64,000 nt of DNA from Neoroseomonas oryzicola (lineage in GTDB: Bacteria; Pseudomonadota; Alphaproteobacteria; Acetobacterales; Acetobacteraceae): NCBI RefSeq assembly GCF_012163135.1, contig NZ_JAAVUP010000001.1, forward strand, positions 806,001 to 870,000, written 5' to 3'. Positions 25,128-34,452 of this stretch are shown in pieces; the stretch's first letter is position 1, and each line of letters begins with the position of its first letter. Under the pieces are notes generated by a model. That model was not told the DNA's origin. It made no database searches and saw only the letters and a program-made list of their open reading frames with translations. Both the position numbers and the translations under genes were made by a program.

Positions 25128-27200
25128 TCAGACGATCGCGAGATCCTCGATCAGCAGCGCGAGGTCGCGTTCGCCCGCGACCTCCCGCGTCGTTTCGCTG
25201 AGCATGAACTCCACCGCGCTGCGGCCGGGCTTCAGCCGCACCGGGATCTCCAGCCGGAAGCGTTCGGTCAGCGCGCCGCTGTCGAGGCGCAGGAACTGCG
25301 CGGGATCGTCGTTGACCCGCAGGATCGCGCGCTGGCCGGCGATCGGGCAGCGATAATCCAGGCGCAGCGTCGCGTGTCGCGCGGCGGGCGCTTCCAGCAG
25401 CAGGCGGCAGCGGCGCGCGGTGATCCAGCGGAAATGATGCGGCAGGCCGATCTCCGGCGCAGGCCCTTCCAGCGCGCCGACGCCGTCGGACATCTCCCAC
25501 AGCACCGTCTCGGCATCCTGGCGCTTCAGCAGCGCGGCCTCGATCGGCGCCGGCAGCGGGGCGGCGATGTCGCCGAGCAGCGGGGCCGCGCGTGCCTCCT
25601 CCGGAACCTCCAGCGTGACGGCCTCGAGGATGAAGGTCAGGTGGCGCCCGACGCCGTCGGGCTGGGACTGGCGCGAAGGGCGGATCTCGATGTCGCGGTA
25701 GCCCGGGGGGCCGTCCAGCGTGACCTCCACCGGCACGGGCACCGAGATGTCGGCGACGGGCAGTGGCGCCTCCCGCGGCGTCACACCCTCGCCGCCGATC
25801 GCCAGCCGCTGGCCGCCGAGCGCATTGCGCACCACCAGCCGCAGCCGGCGCCGCCCCGGCTTGGCGCTGAAGACGCGCAGCGTGGTCACCGCGCCGATCG
25901 ACCAGCGGAAGGGTGCATCGAGCCCAAGCTGCGGATAGGGCCCCTCGGAATGCTCGCTCGCCCCGCCGACGAGCGACCAGCTGCCATCGGCCGGCGGCGC
26001 GTTCTCGTCGGCCACCGGCGGCGGCGGGGGCGGCGCGAAGGGCGCCAGCAGCCGCGCGAGCTGATCCGAGGGCATCTCCGCGATGCGGCGGATCAGCACC
26101 TCGAGCCCCTCGCGCTGCGGGTCGAACACGCCGCGCAGCGCGGCGAGCGGCCGGCTCGCATCGGCCCAGTCGAAGGTCAGGCGGTTCTCGGCGCGGCCGA
26201 CGTTCAGGTAGTGCTCGAAGGGATTGCCGCCGGCCGCTCGCGCATCGGCATAGCGCGCGACGTAGAAGGCCGGGTCGAAGAAGGGGTTCGGCGCGAAGCC
26301 CTGCTTCCAGCCGACATACATGTAGTGCTCGACCGGATCGACCAGGCGGTCCCGCGGGTGCAGGGCGCGGTACCAATCCTCGAAGAACAGGCCCGAGGCG
26401 CGCACCTGCGCCGTCACCTCCGCGACGCGGCGTGGATGCTCGGTCACGCCGGGGCGGAAGTTCTCCTGGAAGAAGCGGGTCGACAGCGCGGGCTTGCCGA
26501 AGGTGCAGCCGATCCGCCACCACTCGTGGAAGCACAGCGCCTCCTGGTTCGTCGACATCCCGCCCTGGGTGTAGACGGCGACGACCGTGTTGCCGTGGTG
26601 GAAGCGCGCGCCCGCCGCGCGCATCCGGAACATCAGGTCGTGGTCGGCGGCGATGCGGAAGCCGATGTCGTAGGGGTTCTCGAGCAGCAGCGCCGTGCGG
26701 GTGAAGGTCGCCTGGTGGCAGGGAATGCCGCTCAGCCAGCGGAAGGAGAAGTCGCTGGCGCGCAGCCGCGACCAGGTGTCCTCGAAATCCGCCGCCTTGT
26801 GCAGCACCATCGACCCGTCGAGCAGGCGATACAGGTGATGGCCGATCACGAAATCCGCATCCGGCGGGACGTCGCGCAGCGCGTGCTCGATCGCCTGCGG
26901 GTCGGCGAACCAGTCGCCCGCATTCATGAAGATGATCCACTCGCCCGAGGCGAGTGCGGCCGCCTTGTTCATCGCGTCGTAGGGGCCGCGGTCCTTGCCG
27001 CTCTCCCAGCGCGTCACGCCCGAAGCGGGGTCGCGCAGGATGGCGATGGTGCCGTCGGTCGATCCACCATCGACGACGACGACCTCCTTCTCCTGCCATG
27101 TCTGCCGCGCGATGGACCGCAGCGTGCCGGGCAGTTCCGCGGCAGCGTTCAGCGTGACGATTGCAACCGTCACCAGCGGCCGGCGCATCGCCTGCATCAT
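25128..27200 (-). CDS. Multidomain family 2 glycosyltransferase with duplicated C-terminal sandwich
   Basis: 690 residues. The start is an ATG overlapping the upstream stop (ATGA). A GT-A domain (about 6-245) has TVAIVTLNAAAELPGTLRSI, VVVDGGSTDGT, an acidic metal site in FMNAGDWF and AADHDLMFRMRAAG. Then come two copies of a glycosyltransferase-associated motif (DPVEHYMYVGWKQGFAPNP and NPFEHYLNVGRAENR, about 288-340). A Pro-rich linker (about 386-404) leads to two homologous beta-rich domains of about 130 residues (402-531 and 563-690). They share EGPxPxxGL, FRW, LRLxxR and GQR. No membrane segment. A role in polysaccharide or glycoconjugate assembly is inferred; the paired C-terminal domains may bind glycan. 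Confidence 0.85.
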   Translation of the reverse strand: MMQAMRRPLVTVAIVTLNAAAELPGTLRSIARQTWQEKEVVVVDGGSTDGTIAILRDPASGVTRWESGKDRGPYDAMNKAAALASGEWIIFMNAGDWFADPQAIEHALRDVPPDADFVIGHHLYRLLDGSMVLHKAADFEDTWSRLRASDFSFRWLSGIPCHQATFTRTALLLENPYDIGFRIAADHDLMFRMRAAGARFHHGNTVVAVYTQGGMSTNQEALCFHEWWRIGCTFGKPALSTRFFQENFRPGVTEHPRRVAEVTAQVRASGLFFEDWYRALHPRDRLVDPVEHYMYVGWKQGFAPNPFFDPAFYVARYADARAAGGNPFEHYLNVGRAENRLTFDWADASRPLAALRGVFDPQREGLEVLIRRIAEMPSDQLARLLAPFAPPPPPPVADENAPPADGSWSLVGGASEHSEGPYPQLGLDAPFRWSIGAVTTLRVFSAKPGRRRLRLVVRNALGGQRLAIGGEGVTPREAPLPVADISVPVPVEVTLDGPPGYRDIEIRPSRQSQPDGVGRHLTFILEAVTLEVPEEARAAPLLGDIAAPLPAPIEAALLKRQDAETVLWEMSDGVGALEGPAPEIGLPHHFRWITARRCRLLLEAPAARHATLRLDYRCPIAGQRAILRVNDDPAQFLRLDSGALTERFRLEIPVRLKPGRSAVEFMLSETTREVAGERDLALLIEDLAIV

Positions 27201-28180
27201 GCGATCATCGCGAGCGACGACTCGCGCAGCAGCGCCGTGTCGGCGCCGCGCGGCGCGTCGATGTAGTCGAGCAGCCTGCCGCGACGATCGCGTTCCCAAC
27301 GCTCGAAGCCGGCCTCGATGCCCTGCCGGGCGCGACGCCCGATCTCGGCCATGCGGGAGAGATCGAGCGGCGCGGGTTCCCGCGGCGCGAAGAGCAGCCC
27401 GTTCACGCCATGGGTGATGTATTCGTTCATCGTCGGATTGTCGGCGGCGATGACGCATTGCCCGCGCGCCATGGCCTCGAGGAAGGACATCCCGATCCCT
27501 TCGTGCAGGCGCGGCGCCACATAGCCGGCGAAGCTGCGCGTCAGCGCGTCGAGCTCGGCGCGGTCCTCGAACCAGGTCGAGGTGGTGATGCGGTAGCGCA
27601 CGATCTCCTCGGCCGGCGGCGGTTCCGGCGTGCCGTAGGTCGGGTCGAGGTGCATGTGCAGGTGCACGCGGCCCGCGAAGCCCGGCGGCAGCAGCCGGCG
27701 CACCTCGGGCCAGCCGAGGTCGCGGCGCCGCTGCCAGAAGAACAGCGATTCCGGCTCGGGGTCCATGACGGGCACCTGGCTCGCAGGATCGGGCATGTAT
27801 TCGAAGCAGGCGCTCTCGAGCCCGCGGCGCAGCATCTGCAGGTGCAGCGTGCGGCTGAAGCAGACGATGCGCATGTGCCCGGCGATGCGGCGCCAGAAAT
27901 CGTCCTTCGCCATGCGCGCGGAATCGAGCATCGGGTAGAAGGTCACCGGCACCGAGGGGCCCGCCGCGGCGACTGCGGCGGCGAGGCTTTCCATCTGCCA
28001 GATGTGGATGTGGTCGTAGCCGCGCGCGACGATCCCCGGTACGTCGAGCGCGATGCCCCCCGCCCAGCTGTCGTCGAAGAAGCAGTCCATCGCGCCATAG
28101 GCCTCGCGCAGGATGTCCTGCATGAAGCCCGAGGACGCCGTGCGCTGGTGGTAGGAATGGCCGAGGAAGGCGATGGTCAC
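27197..28180 (-). CDS. Glycosyltransferase (GT4-like, unusual N-terminus)
   Basis: 327 residues with a GTG start overlapping the preceding stop. The C-terminal half has the nucleotide-sugar site of GT-B enzymes: RLHEGIGMSFLEAMARGQCVIAADNPTMNEYITHGVNGLLF, with the EGIGMSFLEAM segment taking the place of the ExFGxxxLEAM motif. The N-terminus (MTIAFLGHSYHQRTASSGFM) and the HIHIWQMESLAAAV region are not ones I can assign to a named subfamily. Substrates unknown. It is the middle gene of a three-gene chain with 4-nt overlaps at both ends, so stoichiometric production with the GT2 enzyme is likely. Confidence 0.85.
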   Translation of the reverse strand: MTIAFLGHSYHQRTASSGFMQDILREAYGAMDCFFDDSWAGGIALDVPGIVARGYDHIHIWQMESLAAAVAAAGPSVPVTFYPMLDSARMAKDDFWRRIAGHMRIVCFSRTLHLQMLRRGLESACFEYMPDPASQVPVMDPEPESLFFWQRRRDLGWPEVRRLLPPGFAGRVHLHMHLDPTYGTPEPPPAEEIVRYRITTSTWFEDRAELDALTRSFAGYVAPRLHEGIGMSFLEAMARGQCVIAADNPTMNEYITHGVNGLLFAPREPAPLDLSRMAEIGRRARQGIEAGFERWERDRRGRLLDYIDAPRGADTALLRESSLAMIA

Positions 28181-28767
28181 GCGCCCTCCTCCGCTGCCGG
28201 CGCCAGCAGGCCCTGCTGCTGCGCATGGCGCATCGTGAAGTAAAGCGCCGCGTGGATCTCCGCCGCCGCGGCTATGCGCGCAGGTTCGCGGTCGGGCGCG
28301 GCGCGCATGGCCTCGCGCGCCGCCTGCAGCAGGGCGGCGGCCGCGCCCGGCGCCTCGGGCAGGCTGAGGGCTGGCTGCGCGGCGATGGCGGCAATCGCGC
28401 GGGACGCCGCGCCGGCGGCGACCTGGCCGGCCTTCGCCGCGAGGCGGTCGGCGAAGCCGCGCTCGAGCGGCACCGAGGCCTCGGTCAGCGGCGGCGTCAT
28501 CACGAGGCCCGGATTCTCGGCGGTGCGAAGCGCGATCAGAATGCCGTCCGCCATGCGGATGGCGCGCAGCGTGACGGGTGGCGAGACCTCGGACACGACG
28601 GCGCGCAGCGCCGCGAAGCCGTCCCCCCGTGCCATGAGCGAGAGCGCGACACCGCGTGGCGGCGTCGCCTCGACCGTCTCGTCCGCCACTTTGCCCCCGC
28701 TCCAGACGACGGCCTTCCAGGCCGGTTCAAGCGCGGGAAAAATCCATCCGCGCCGGAACGGTGTCAA
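28177..28767 (-). CDS. Unknown protein heading the glycosyltransferase operon
   Basis: The frame is 196 codons. Its first start is TTG at 28767 with no clear ribosome site, and an internal ATG at 28635 is possible, so the N-terminus is uncertain. It has no signal peptide or long hydrophobic segment. The sequence is Ala-rich and helical in the second half (GFADRLAAKAGQVAAGAASRAIAAIAAQ, AAAEIHAALYFTMRHAQQQGLL), with a beta-like first half. I recognise no family. The 4-nt overlap with the next gene supports it being translated. Confidence 0.55.
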   Translation of the reverse strand: MTPFRRGWIFPALEPAWKAVVWSGGKVADETVEATPPRGVALSLMARGDGFAALRAVVSEVSPPVTLRAIRMADGILIALRTAENPGLVMTPPLTEASVPLERGFADRLAAKAGQVAAGAASRAIAAIAAQPALSLPEAPGAAAALLQAAREAMRAAPDREPARIAAAAEIHAALYFTMRHAQQQGLLAPAAEEGA

Positions 28768-28862
28768 CGGCGCCCGACAGGTGATTCGCGCCGGAAAGCG
28801 CGGTTTCGCATGACATTCACGACATGCGGCGCGCCGTGGGTCGCGCCGTCGCGCGGGCGGCG

Positions 28863-29994
28863 TCAGCGCGCCGCGGCGCTCGCCTCGGACCGCGTCGCGC
28901 CCACGCGCTGCGCGAGGGCGGCGGCCATGAACTCATCCAGGTCGCCGTCCAGCACCGCGTCGGGATTGCCCTTCTCCACGCTGGTGCGCAGGTCCTTCAC
29001 CATCTGGTAGGGCTGCAGCACGTAGGATCGGATCTGGTGGCCCCAGCCGATGTCGGTCTTGCCGGCCTCGACCGCGTCGCTGATCGCCTCGCGCTTGCGC
29101 AGTTCCAGCTCGTAGAGGCGGGCCTTCAGCATCTCCATCGCGATGGCGCGGTTGCGATGCTGGCTGCGGTCCTGGGTCGAGGCGACCACGATCCCGGTCG
29201 GGATATGGGTGAAGCGGACGCCCGATTCCGTCTTGTTGACGTGCTGGCCGCCGGCACCGGAGGCGCGGAAGGTGTCGGTCTTGAGGTCCGCCGGGTTGAT
29301 CTCGACCTCGATCTTGTCATCGATCACCGGGAACACATAGACGGAGGCGAAGGATGTCTGTCGCCGCGCCGCCGCGTCGAAGGGGCTGATACGCACCAGC
29401 CGGTGCACGCCCGTCTCCGTCTTCAGCCAGCCATAGGCGTTGGCGCCGTTCACCTGGATGGTGGCGGACTTCACGCCGGCCTGCTCGCCGTCGGACCGTT
29501 CGGTCACGGTCACCTTGTAGCCGCGCTTCTCGGCCCAGCGGACATACATGCGCAGCAGCATCTCGGCCCAGTCCTGGGCCTCGGTGCCCCCGGCGCCGGC
29601 ATTCACTTCCAGATAGGCGTCGTTGGCGTCGGCCTCGCCCGAGAGCAGGCTCTCGATCTCGAGCCGCTTCGCCTCCGCCGCGAGGCCCTCGAGGTCGGCG
29701 AGCGCGGCCTTGATCGTGTCCTCGTCACCCTCGGCCTCGGCGAGCTCAATGAGGCCGAGCGCGTCCTCGACGTCGCGCTCGAGCTTCCGCACGCCATCGA
29801 CCTGGCCGGCCAGCCGCCCGCGTTCGCGCATCACGCGGCCGGCTTCCGCGGCATCGTTCCAAAGGGAGGGGTCCTCGGACCGAGCGTTCAGCTCTTCGAG
29901 GCGGCGGACGGCGGCATCCCAGTCAAAGATGCCTCCTCAGCAGGGACACCGAGGCGGTGATCTGCTCGTTCAGGGATTCGGCTTCGGCGCGCAT
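28863..29994 (-). CDS. prfB: Peptide chain release factor 2, programmed +1 frameshift
   Basis: RF2 terminates translation at UGA and UAA. The gene is two frames. A 23-codon first part starts at ATG 29994 ([23 protein letters not shown]) and ends at an in-frame TGA (29925-29923). After a +1 shift at CTTTGAC the second frame begins [15 protein letters not shown] and continues to 28865, giving 376 residues in all. The SD-like AGGAGG (29937-29932) sits three bases before CTT, as in E. coli. RF2 marks: anticodon tripeptide SPF in [18 protein letters not shown], and GGQ in [16 protein letters not shown]. Low RF2 lets ribosomes shift, so it autoregulates. It lies 9 nt after PBP1A. Confidence 0.97.
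29922..29937 (-). promoter_or_regulatory. prfB: prfB programmed frameshift site
   Basis: On the coding strand: AGGAGG, one CAT codon, then CTT TGA C. The internal Shine-Dalgarno, the slippery CTT and the UGA stop are in canonical spacing. Confidence 0.95.
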
Positions 29995-30003
29995 GGCGGG
30001 CGC

Positions 30004-32604
30004 TCAATAGAGCCCGCCCAGGTTGCTGTCGAGGCCGGTCGCCGAGGCGCCGCCACCTTCCTCCCCGTCGCGCATCCGGCGCGCCGAGTTCTCGGTGCCC
30101 GGGCGGAAGGCCTCGAGGATCGAGCCGTTGCCGACGTTGAGCCGCACCAGCGCCACGCCCGGCGGGGCGCGGAAAGGCACCGGCGGGCTGTCGCGCAGCG
30201 CCGCGGCTACCACCTCGCGGAAGATCGGTGCGGCGTTGCCGCCACCCGTTTCCCCGTTGCCGAGGCTGCGCGGCTCGTCGAAGCCGATCCACACGGCGAC
30301 GACGATGTCCGGGGTGAAGCCCACGAACCAGTTGTCCTTGTAGTCGTCCGTGGTGCCGGTCTTGCCGGCGACGGGACGGCCAAGCCGGTCGCCGATCGCG
30401 GGCTGGCCGGTGCCGCGGGCCACCACGCCCTGCAGCAAGGAGACCATCTGGTAGGCCGCGATCGGGTCGGTCACCTGGCGGCGCTGCGGGTCGACAAGTT
30501 CGGGCGGCTGGCCGTCCGGCCCGCCCGAGCAACCCGCGCAGGTGCGCCGGTCGGCGCGCCAGACGACGCGGCCTCGCCGGTCCTGGACGGAATCGATCAG
30601 CGTCGGCGTGACCTCGACGCCGCCATTGACGAAGGCGGCATAGCCCGCGGCCATGCGCATCACCGTCGTCTCCCCGGCGCCGAGCGACATGGCGAGGTAG
30701 CGCGGCATGTTCGGGATGACGCCGAAGCGCGCCGCCGAATCCGCCACAGCATCCATCCCCACCTGCTGGGCGAGGCGCACGGTGACGAGGTTGAGGCTTC
30801 GCTCCATCGCCTGGCGCATCGTCACCCAGCCATAGGAGCGGCCGGCGGTGTAGTTCTGCGGCCGCCACAGCCGTCCGCCGGACATCACCTCGATCGGCTC
30901 GTCCAGCAGTTCGGTGTTGGGCGGCATGCCCTGCTCGAGCGCCGTGATGTAGACGAAGGGCTTGAAGGACGACCCCGGCTGGCGCATCGCCTGCGTCGCC
31001 CGGTTGAACCAGGACCGCTCGAAGGACCAGCCGCCGGCCATCGCCATGACGCGCCCGGTCTGCGGGTCGAGGGCGACGACCGCGCCCTCCGCCTGAGGCA
31101 TCTGGCGCAGTTCCAGTCGCTCCGGCCGCGCCGGGCGGTTCTGCGCGGCGAGCTGGGTCGGCATCGGTTCGACGAAGACCACGTCGCCGACATTCACCAC
31201 CTGGTTCATGCGCGAGGGCTGGCCGCCGACGATGCGCCCGTCGCGCGCCGTGCGCGCCCAGGCGAGGTCCTGCAGGTACATCAGCCCGGTGCGGGGCTGC
31301 GGCGCGCCGCGGGCCTCGCCGCGCTCGATCCAGCCGAGCCGCGCCTCGGTGTTGCGCACCTCGAGCACCACGGCGAGGCGCCATTCCGGCAGCCCGCCAG
31401 GCGGGCGCTGATAGGCCTCGAGGGCGGGCATCCATTCGGTCGGGCCGGCCGCGATCTGCCCGAAGGCGCCGCGCCAGCCGCCGCGCCGGCGGTCATAGGA
31501 AACGAGCCCGTCGCGCAGCGCCCGCTCGGTAGCGGCCTGAAGCGCCGGATCAAGGCTGGTGCGGACGACGAGGCCGCCCATCGTCGTCTGCTCCGCGCCA
31601 TAGCGCTGGACCAGCTCGCGCCGGACTTCCTCGGTGAAGTGCTGGCCGACGGCGATGATGTCCGGGCGGCGGGAGGGACGCGGAACGATCGGCTCCGCCT
31701 TGGCGTAGCGCGCCTCCTCCCGCGTGATGTAGCCGTCCTCGGCCATGCGATCGAGCACCCAGTCGCGCCGGGCGCGGGCCGCCTCGGGGAAGCGGACCGG
31801 GTTGTAGTTGTTCGGCGCCTTGGGCAGGGCGGCGAGGAAGGCCGCCTCCGCCGTCGTCAGCTCGTCCAGGCCCTTGTTGAAATAGGCCTGCGCGGCGGCG
31901 GCCACGCCATAGGCGGATTGCCCGAGGAAGATCTCGTTGAGGTAGAGCTCGAGGATGCGGTCCTTCGAGAGCGCCTGCTCGATGCGCACCGCGAGGATCG
32001 CCTCGCGCACCTTGCGCATCATGCTGCGCTCGTTGCCGACCAGCATGTTCTTGGCGACCTGCTGGGTGATGGTCGAGGCCCCGCCCATCCGCCGGCCCGA
32101 ACCGTAGTTCTCGATCGCTGTCAGCACCGACCGCCCGATCCCGAGCGGATCGACGCCGGCATGGTCCCAGAAGCGCTGGTCCTCGGCCGAGACGAAGGCC
32201 TGCTGGACGCGCTGGGGAATGGCCTCGATCGGCACGAAGACGCGGCGCTCGGTCGCGAGCTCGGCGGTCAGGCGGCTGTCGGCCGCGTAGATGCGGCTCA
32301 TCTGCGGCGGCTCGTAGTCGGCCAGCCAGCGGTAGTCGGGCAGGTCCTCGGCGACCTGGCGGTAGAGCCCGTAGCCGGCGACCGCCGCGACCAGCCCGCC
32401 CGCGAGCAGCACGATGAAGGCCAGCTTGAACAGCCCGAAGCCACGCCGGCGCCGCTTCTTGCGCTCCGGCGCCTCGCGGCGCGGGCGGTCGGGCGGCAGG
32501 CCGTCCTCGGCCGCCGGTGCTGGGCGCGCAGGCTCCGCCTTGCCCTTCCGCCGCTGGCGGCTGGGATCGAGGGGGGCTTCGGCGCGAAGGTCGTTCGGGC
32601 TCAT
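30004..32604 (-). CDS. mrcA: Penicillin-binding protein 1A
   Basis: A bifunctional peptidoglycan synthase of 866 residues. The start MSPNDLRAEAPLDPSRQ follows AGGAA. It has a cytoplasmic basic N-terminus (RKKRRRRGFGLFK), a membrane anchor (about 55-78) and a GT51 transglycosylase (EDQRFWDHAGVDPLGIGR, GGASTITQQVAKNM, RKVREAILAVRIEQ). An OB-like insert precedes a transpeptidase with SxxK in RQPGSSFKPFVYI, SxN at ERSLN and KTG in AGKTGTTDDYKDNWFVG. It follows the amidase and precedes prfB on the minus strand, the usual alphaproteobacterial order. Confidence 0.95.
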   Translation of the reverse strand: MSPNDLRAEAPLDPSRQRRKGKAEPARPAPAAEDGLPPDRPRREAPERKKRRRRGFGLFKLAFIVLLAGGLVAAVAGYGLYRQVAEDLPDYRWLADYEPPQMSRIYAADSRLTAELATERRVFVPIEAIPQRVQQAFVSAEDQRFWDHAGVDPLGIGRSVLTAIENYGSGRRMGGASTITQQVAKNMLVGNERSMMRKVREAILAVRIEQALSKDRILELYLNEIFLGQSAYGVAAAAQAYFNKGLDELTTAEAAFLAALPKAPNNYNPVRFPEAARARRDWVLDRMAEDGYITREEARYAKAEPIVPRPSRRPDIIAVGQHFTEEVRRELVQRYGAEQTTMGGLVVRTSLDPALQAATERALRDGLVSYDRRRGGWRGAFGQIAAGPTEWMPALEAYQRPPGGLPEWRLAVVLEVRNTEARLGWIERGEARGAPQPRTGLMYLQDLAWARTARDGRIVGGQPSRMNQVVNVGDVVFVEPMPTQLAAQNRPARPERLELRQMPQAEGAVVALDPQTGRVMAMAGGWSFERSWFNRATQAMRQPGSSFKPFVYITALEQGMPPNTELLDEPIEVMSGGRLWRPQNYTAGRSYGWVTMRQAMERSLNLVTVRLAQQVGMDAVADSAARFGVIPNMPRYLAMSLGAGETTVMRMAAGYAAFVNGGVEVTPTLIDSVQDRRGRVVWRADRRTCAGCSGGPDGQPPELVDPQRRQVTDPIAAYQMVSLLQGVVARGTGQPAIGDRLGRPVAGKTGTTDDYKDNWFVGFTPDIVVAVWIGFDEPRSLGNGETGGGNAAPIFREVVAAALRDSPPVPFRAPPGVALVRLNVGNGSILEAFRPGTENSARRMRDGEEGGGASATGLDSNLGGLY

Positions 32605-32674
32605 CGGGTTCCTGATACACCGGCCTGCGTCGGGCCGCGACATGGCGCGCGATCACGCGACCGCGCGCGGCGGC

Positions 32675-33808
32675 TCATCCCGGCCGGACCGTTGCGGGCG
32701 CGGCCTCGATCCACCCCTGCACGGCCCGCGTCAGGGCGGTGGCGAGGCGCGCGCGATGGTCGGGTCGCTGCAGCGCGGCCTCGTCCCTCGGGTCCGACAG
32801 GAAGCCGAGTTCCACCAGGGCCGAGGGGATCTCGGGCGACTTCAGCACGACGAAGGCGGCTTCCCGGTGGGTGTTGGGCAGCAGCGCCACCTCCTCCCCC
32901 AGTTCCCGCACAGCGAGCCGCGCGAGGCGGGAGGAGCCGACCCGCGTCTCCTGCCGCATCAGGCTGATCAGGATCCGCTGCACTTCCGGGCTGACCGAGG
33001 GCAGGCGCAGGCCGCCGGCGAGGTCGGCCTGGTTCTCCCGCCGGGCCAGCGCCTCGCTCATGGCGTCCGAGGCGGTGTCGGAGAGCGTGTAGACCGAGGC
33101 GCCGCGCGCCCCGGGCGCGGAATCCGCATGGATCGAGAGGAACAGCGCCGCATCCCGCCGCCGCGCGATGTCGACCCGTTCGGCCAGCGGCACGAAGACG
33201 TCCCGCGTGCGGGTCAGCAGCACGCGGCAGCTGCGGGTCGCCTCGAGCCGCCGCTTCACCTCGAGCGCGGTGGCGAGGACGATGCGCTTCTCGTGCACGC
33301 CGGACGCCCCGATGGCGCCGGGATCGCGCCCGCCATGGCCGGGGTCGAGCACCACGAGCGGCAGCGGCCCCTGGCCGCGCGCGGTGCCGGCGGCCAGGTC
33401 GCGGCCCGCCCGCACCGCGGCGGCGAAGTCCGCCGGCGTGGCGGGCTGGATGGTCAGCACGATGCGCCCCGGCTGGACCGGCGCGACGCGGCCGATGGCC
33501 GGCCCGGCGAGATCCAGCACCAGCGCGTCCTCGGCGGCGACGAAACGGGCGGCGCGCACCGGCCCGGCGCCGCGCAGCCGCGCCCCGGCGCGCCAATTGG
33601 CGTTCGGCAGGTGCAGCACGAGGCGCGGCGGATCGGCCTCCGCGCGCAAGCTCCAGCGCTGCTCGCCCTCGACGGCGAGGGTCAGGCGCGCGCTCCGGCC
33701 AGCCTGTGTGAGGCCGCCTTCGGTGATGTTCCCAGCGCGTACGGGCCCCGCCCCCGCCGCGGCAAGCAGGCCGAGCCCGAGCAACGGGCGGCGGCCAAGG
33801 CCGGTCAT
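32675..33808 (-). CDS. N-acetylmuramoyl-L-alanine amidase (AmiC-type)
   Basis: A periplasmic zinc amidase that splits septal peptidoglycan, 377 residues. A signal peptide (MTGLGRRPLLGLGLLAAAGAGPVRAG) with an RR pair may use the Tat route. An AMIN domain (about 30-125) precedes the Amidase_3 catalytic domain (about 150-365). The zinc ligands are visible: His in LDPGHGGRDPGA, Glu in GVHEKRIVLA, His in FLSIHADSAPG, and the catalytic Glu in SALVELGFLSD. First gene of the amidase-PBP1A-prfB unit, diverging from rne. Confidence 0.93.
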   Translation of the reverse strand: MTGLGRRPLLGLGLLAAAGAGPVRAGNITEGGLTQAGRSARLTLAVEGEQRWSLRAEADPPRLVLHLPNANWRAGARLRGAGPVRAARFVAAEDALVLDLAGPAIGRVAPVQPGRIVLTIQPATPADFAAAVRAGRDLAAGTARGQGPLPLVVLDPGHGGRDPGAIGASGVHEKRIVLATALEVKRRLEATRSCRVLLTRTRDVFVPLAERVDIARRRDAALFLSIHADSAPGARGASVYTLSDTASDAMSEALARRENQADLAGGLRLPSVSPEVQRILISLMRQETRVGSSRLARLAVRELGEEVALLPNTHREAAFVVLKSPEIPSALVELGFLSDPRDEAALQRPDHRARLATALTRAVQGWIEAAPATVRPG

Positions 33809-34452
33809 GGCACTTATCCCTGCAAGCGCCCCGGTCCCCTTCCGGGACGCGGCGCGATTCTACATTCCTTATCAGGGCATTGCCACGAAGAGTTTGAAGT
33901 AGCACCTGAACGACGCCCGGCATTCTTCCGGCCTTGTGACAGCCCCGCCACATGACTATGGTGCAGCGCCCCGGCGGATGCCGCTGCGGGCGGAGTCCCG
34001 GGCGGGTTCGCCCGGCGCGTGACCCCAGGGCCGAAGGCAGGGGCGGCGTCGTGGCGATCCATCGGGTGCCCGGCCTGGAGCCGGGGCGATCTTTTCGGTC
34101 GCCCAAGTGTTCCGTGGCTTCGCCGGGTGCCCCCCCTGCCGCCTCCGCCGGCGCGGAACCCGGTGCGCGCTACGCCCGATCCGCCCCTGACGCCGGCGCC
34201 GGGCACGCCGCATCGCCATGCCGGCCCGCCTGCGCCTGTGACCGCCGCCTTGCGGCCGTCCAAGGGCTACCGGGGCAGAGACCAGGCGCGCCCACCCAGG
34301 GCCCGCACCGCGCCGCGCGCGGCGCCGGGCCCGCCGAGCGAGGACGTTCGCCGCCGCATGCCTGAGGACGCAGCGCTGCGAATCCGTCTCCGCCCGGGCC
34401 CCGCCAATTCCTTGCGCCGCCGGCCACGCCGCGGCGCGGAGCCCCGACGCCC
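33809..34452. other. 644-bp divergent intergenic region and long rne leader
   Basis: No gene is convincing here; the frames that cross it are GC-driven. An AT-richer core (about 33850-33962) holds the rne promoter candidate and, on the other strand, a weak TAGAAT for the amidase operon. The remaining roughly 480 nt up to the rne ATG would be a long untranslated leader, very rich in C and G and probably structured. Confidence 0.55.
33934..33962 (+). promoter_or_regulatory. rne: Candidate sigma-70 promoter for rne
   Basis: TTGTGA (33934-33939), a 17-bp spacer, then TATGGT (33957-33962). It gives a predicted start near 33969 and a leader of about 480 nt. Confidence 0.5.

Noticed and set aside
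27201-28226. N-terminal extension giving a 1032-residue glycosyltransferase
   Set aside because: It overlaps the GT4-like gene in another frame. The ATGA overlap at 27197-27200 gives a normal start.
29835-29994. prfB as a pseudogene with truncated N-terminus
   Set aside because: The in-frame TGA is the canonical programmed frameshift site, not damage.
29623-32967. 1114-codon plus-strand frame
   Set aside because: Runs antisense through prfB and PBP1A, both with full motifs. An Arg/Ala/Gly-rich GC artefact.
33952-34365. Small genes in the rne leader
   Set aside because: Several frames are open on both strands, with no ribosome site or motif. Composition alone explains them.
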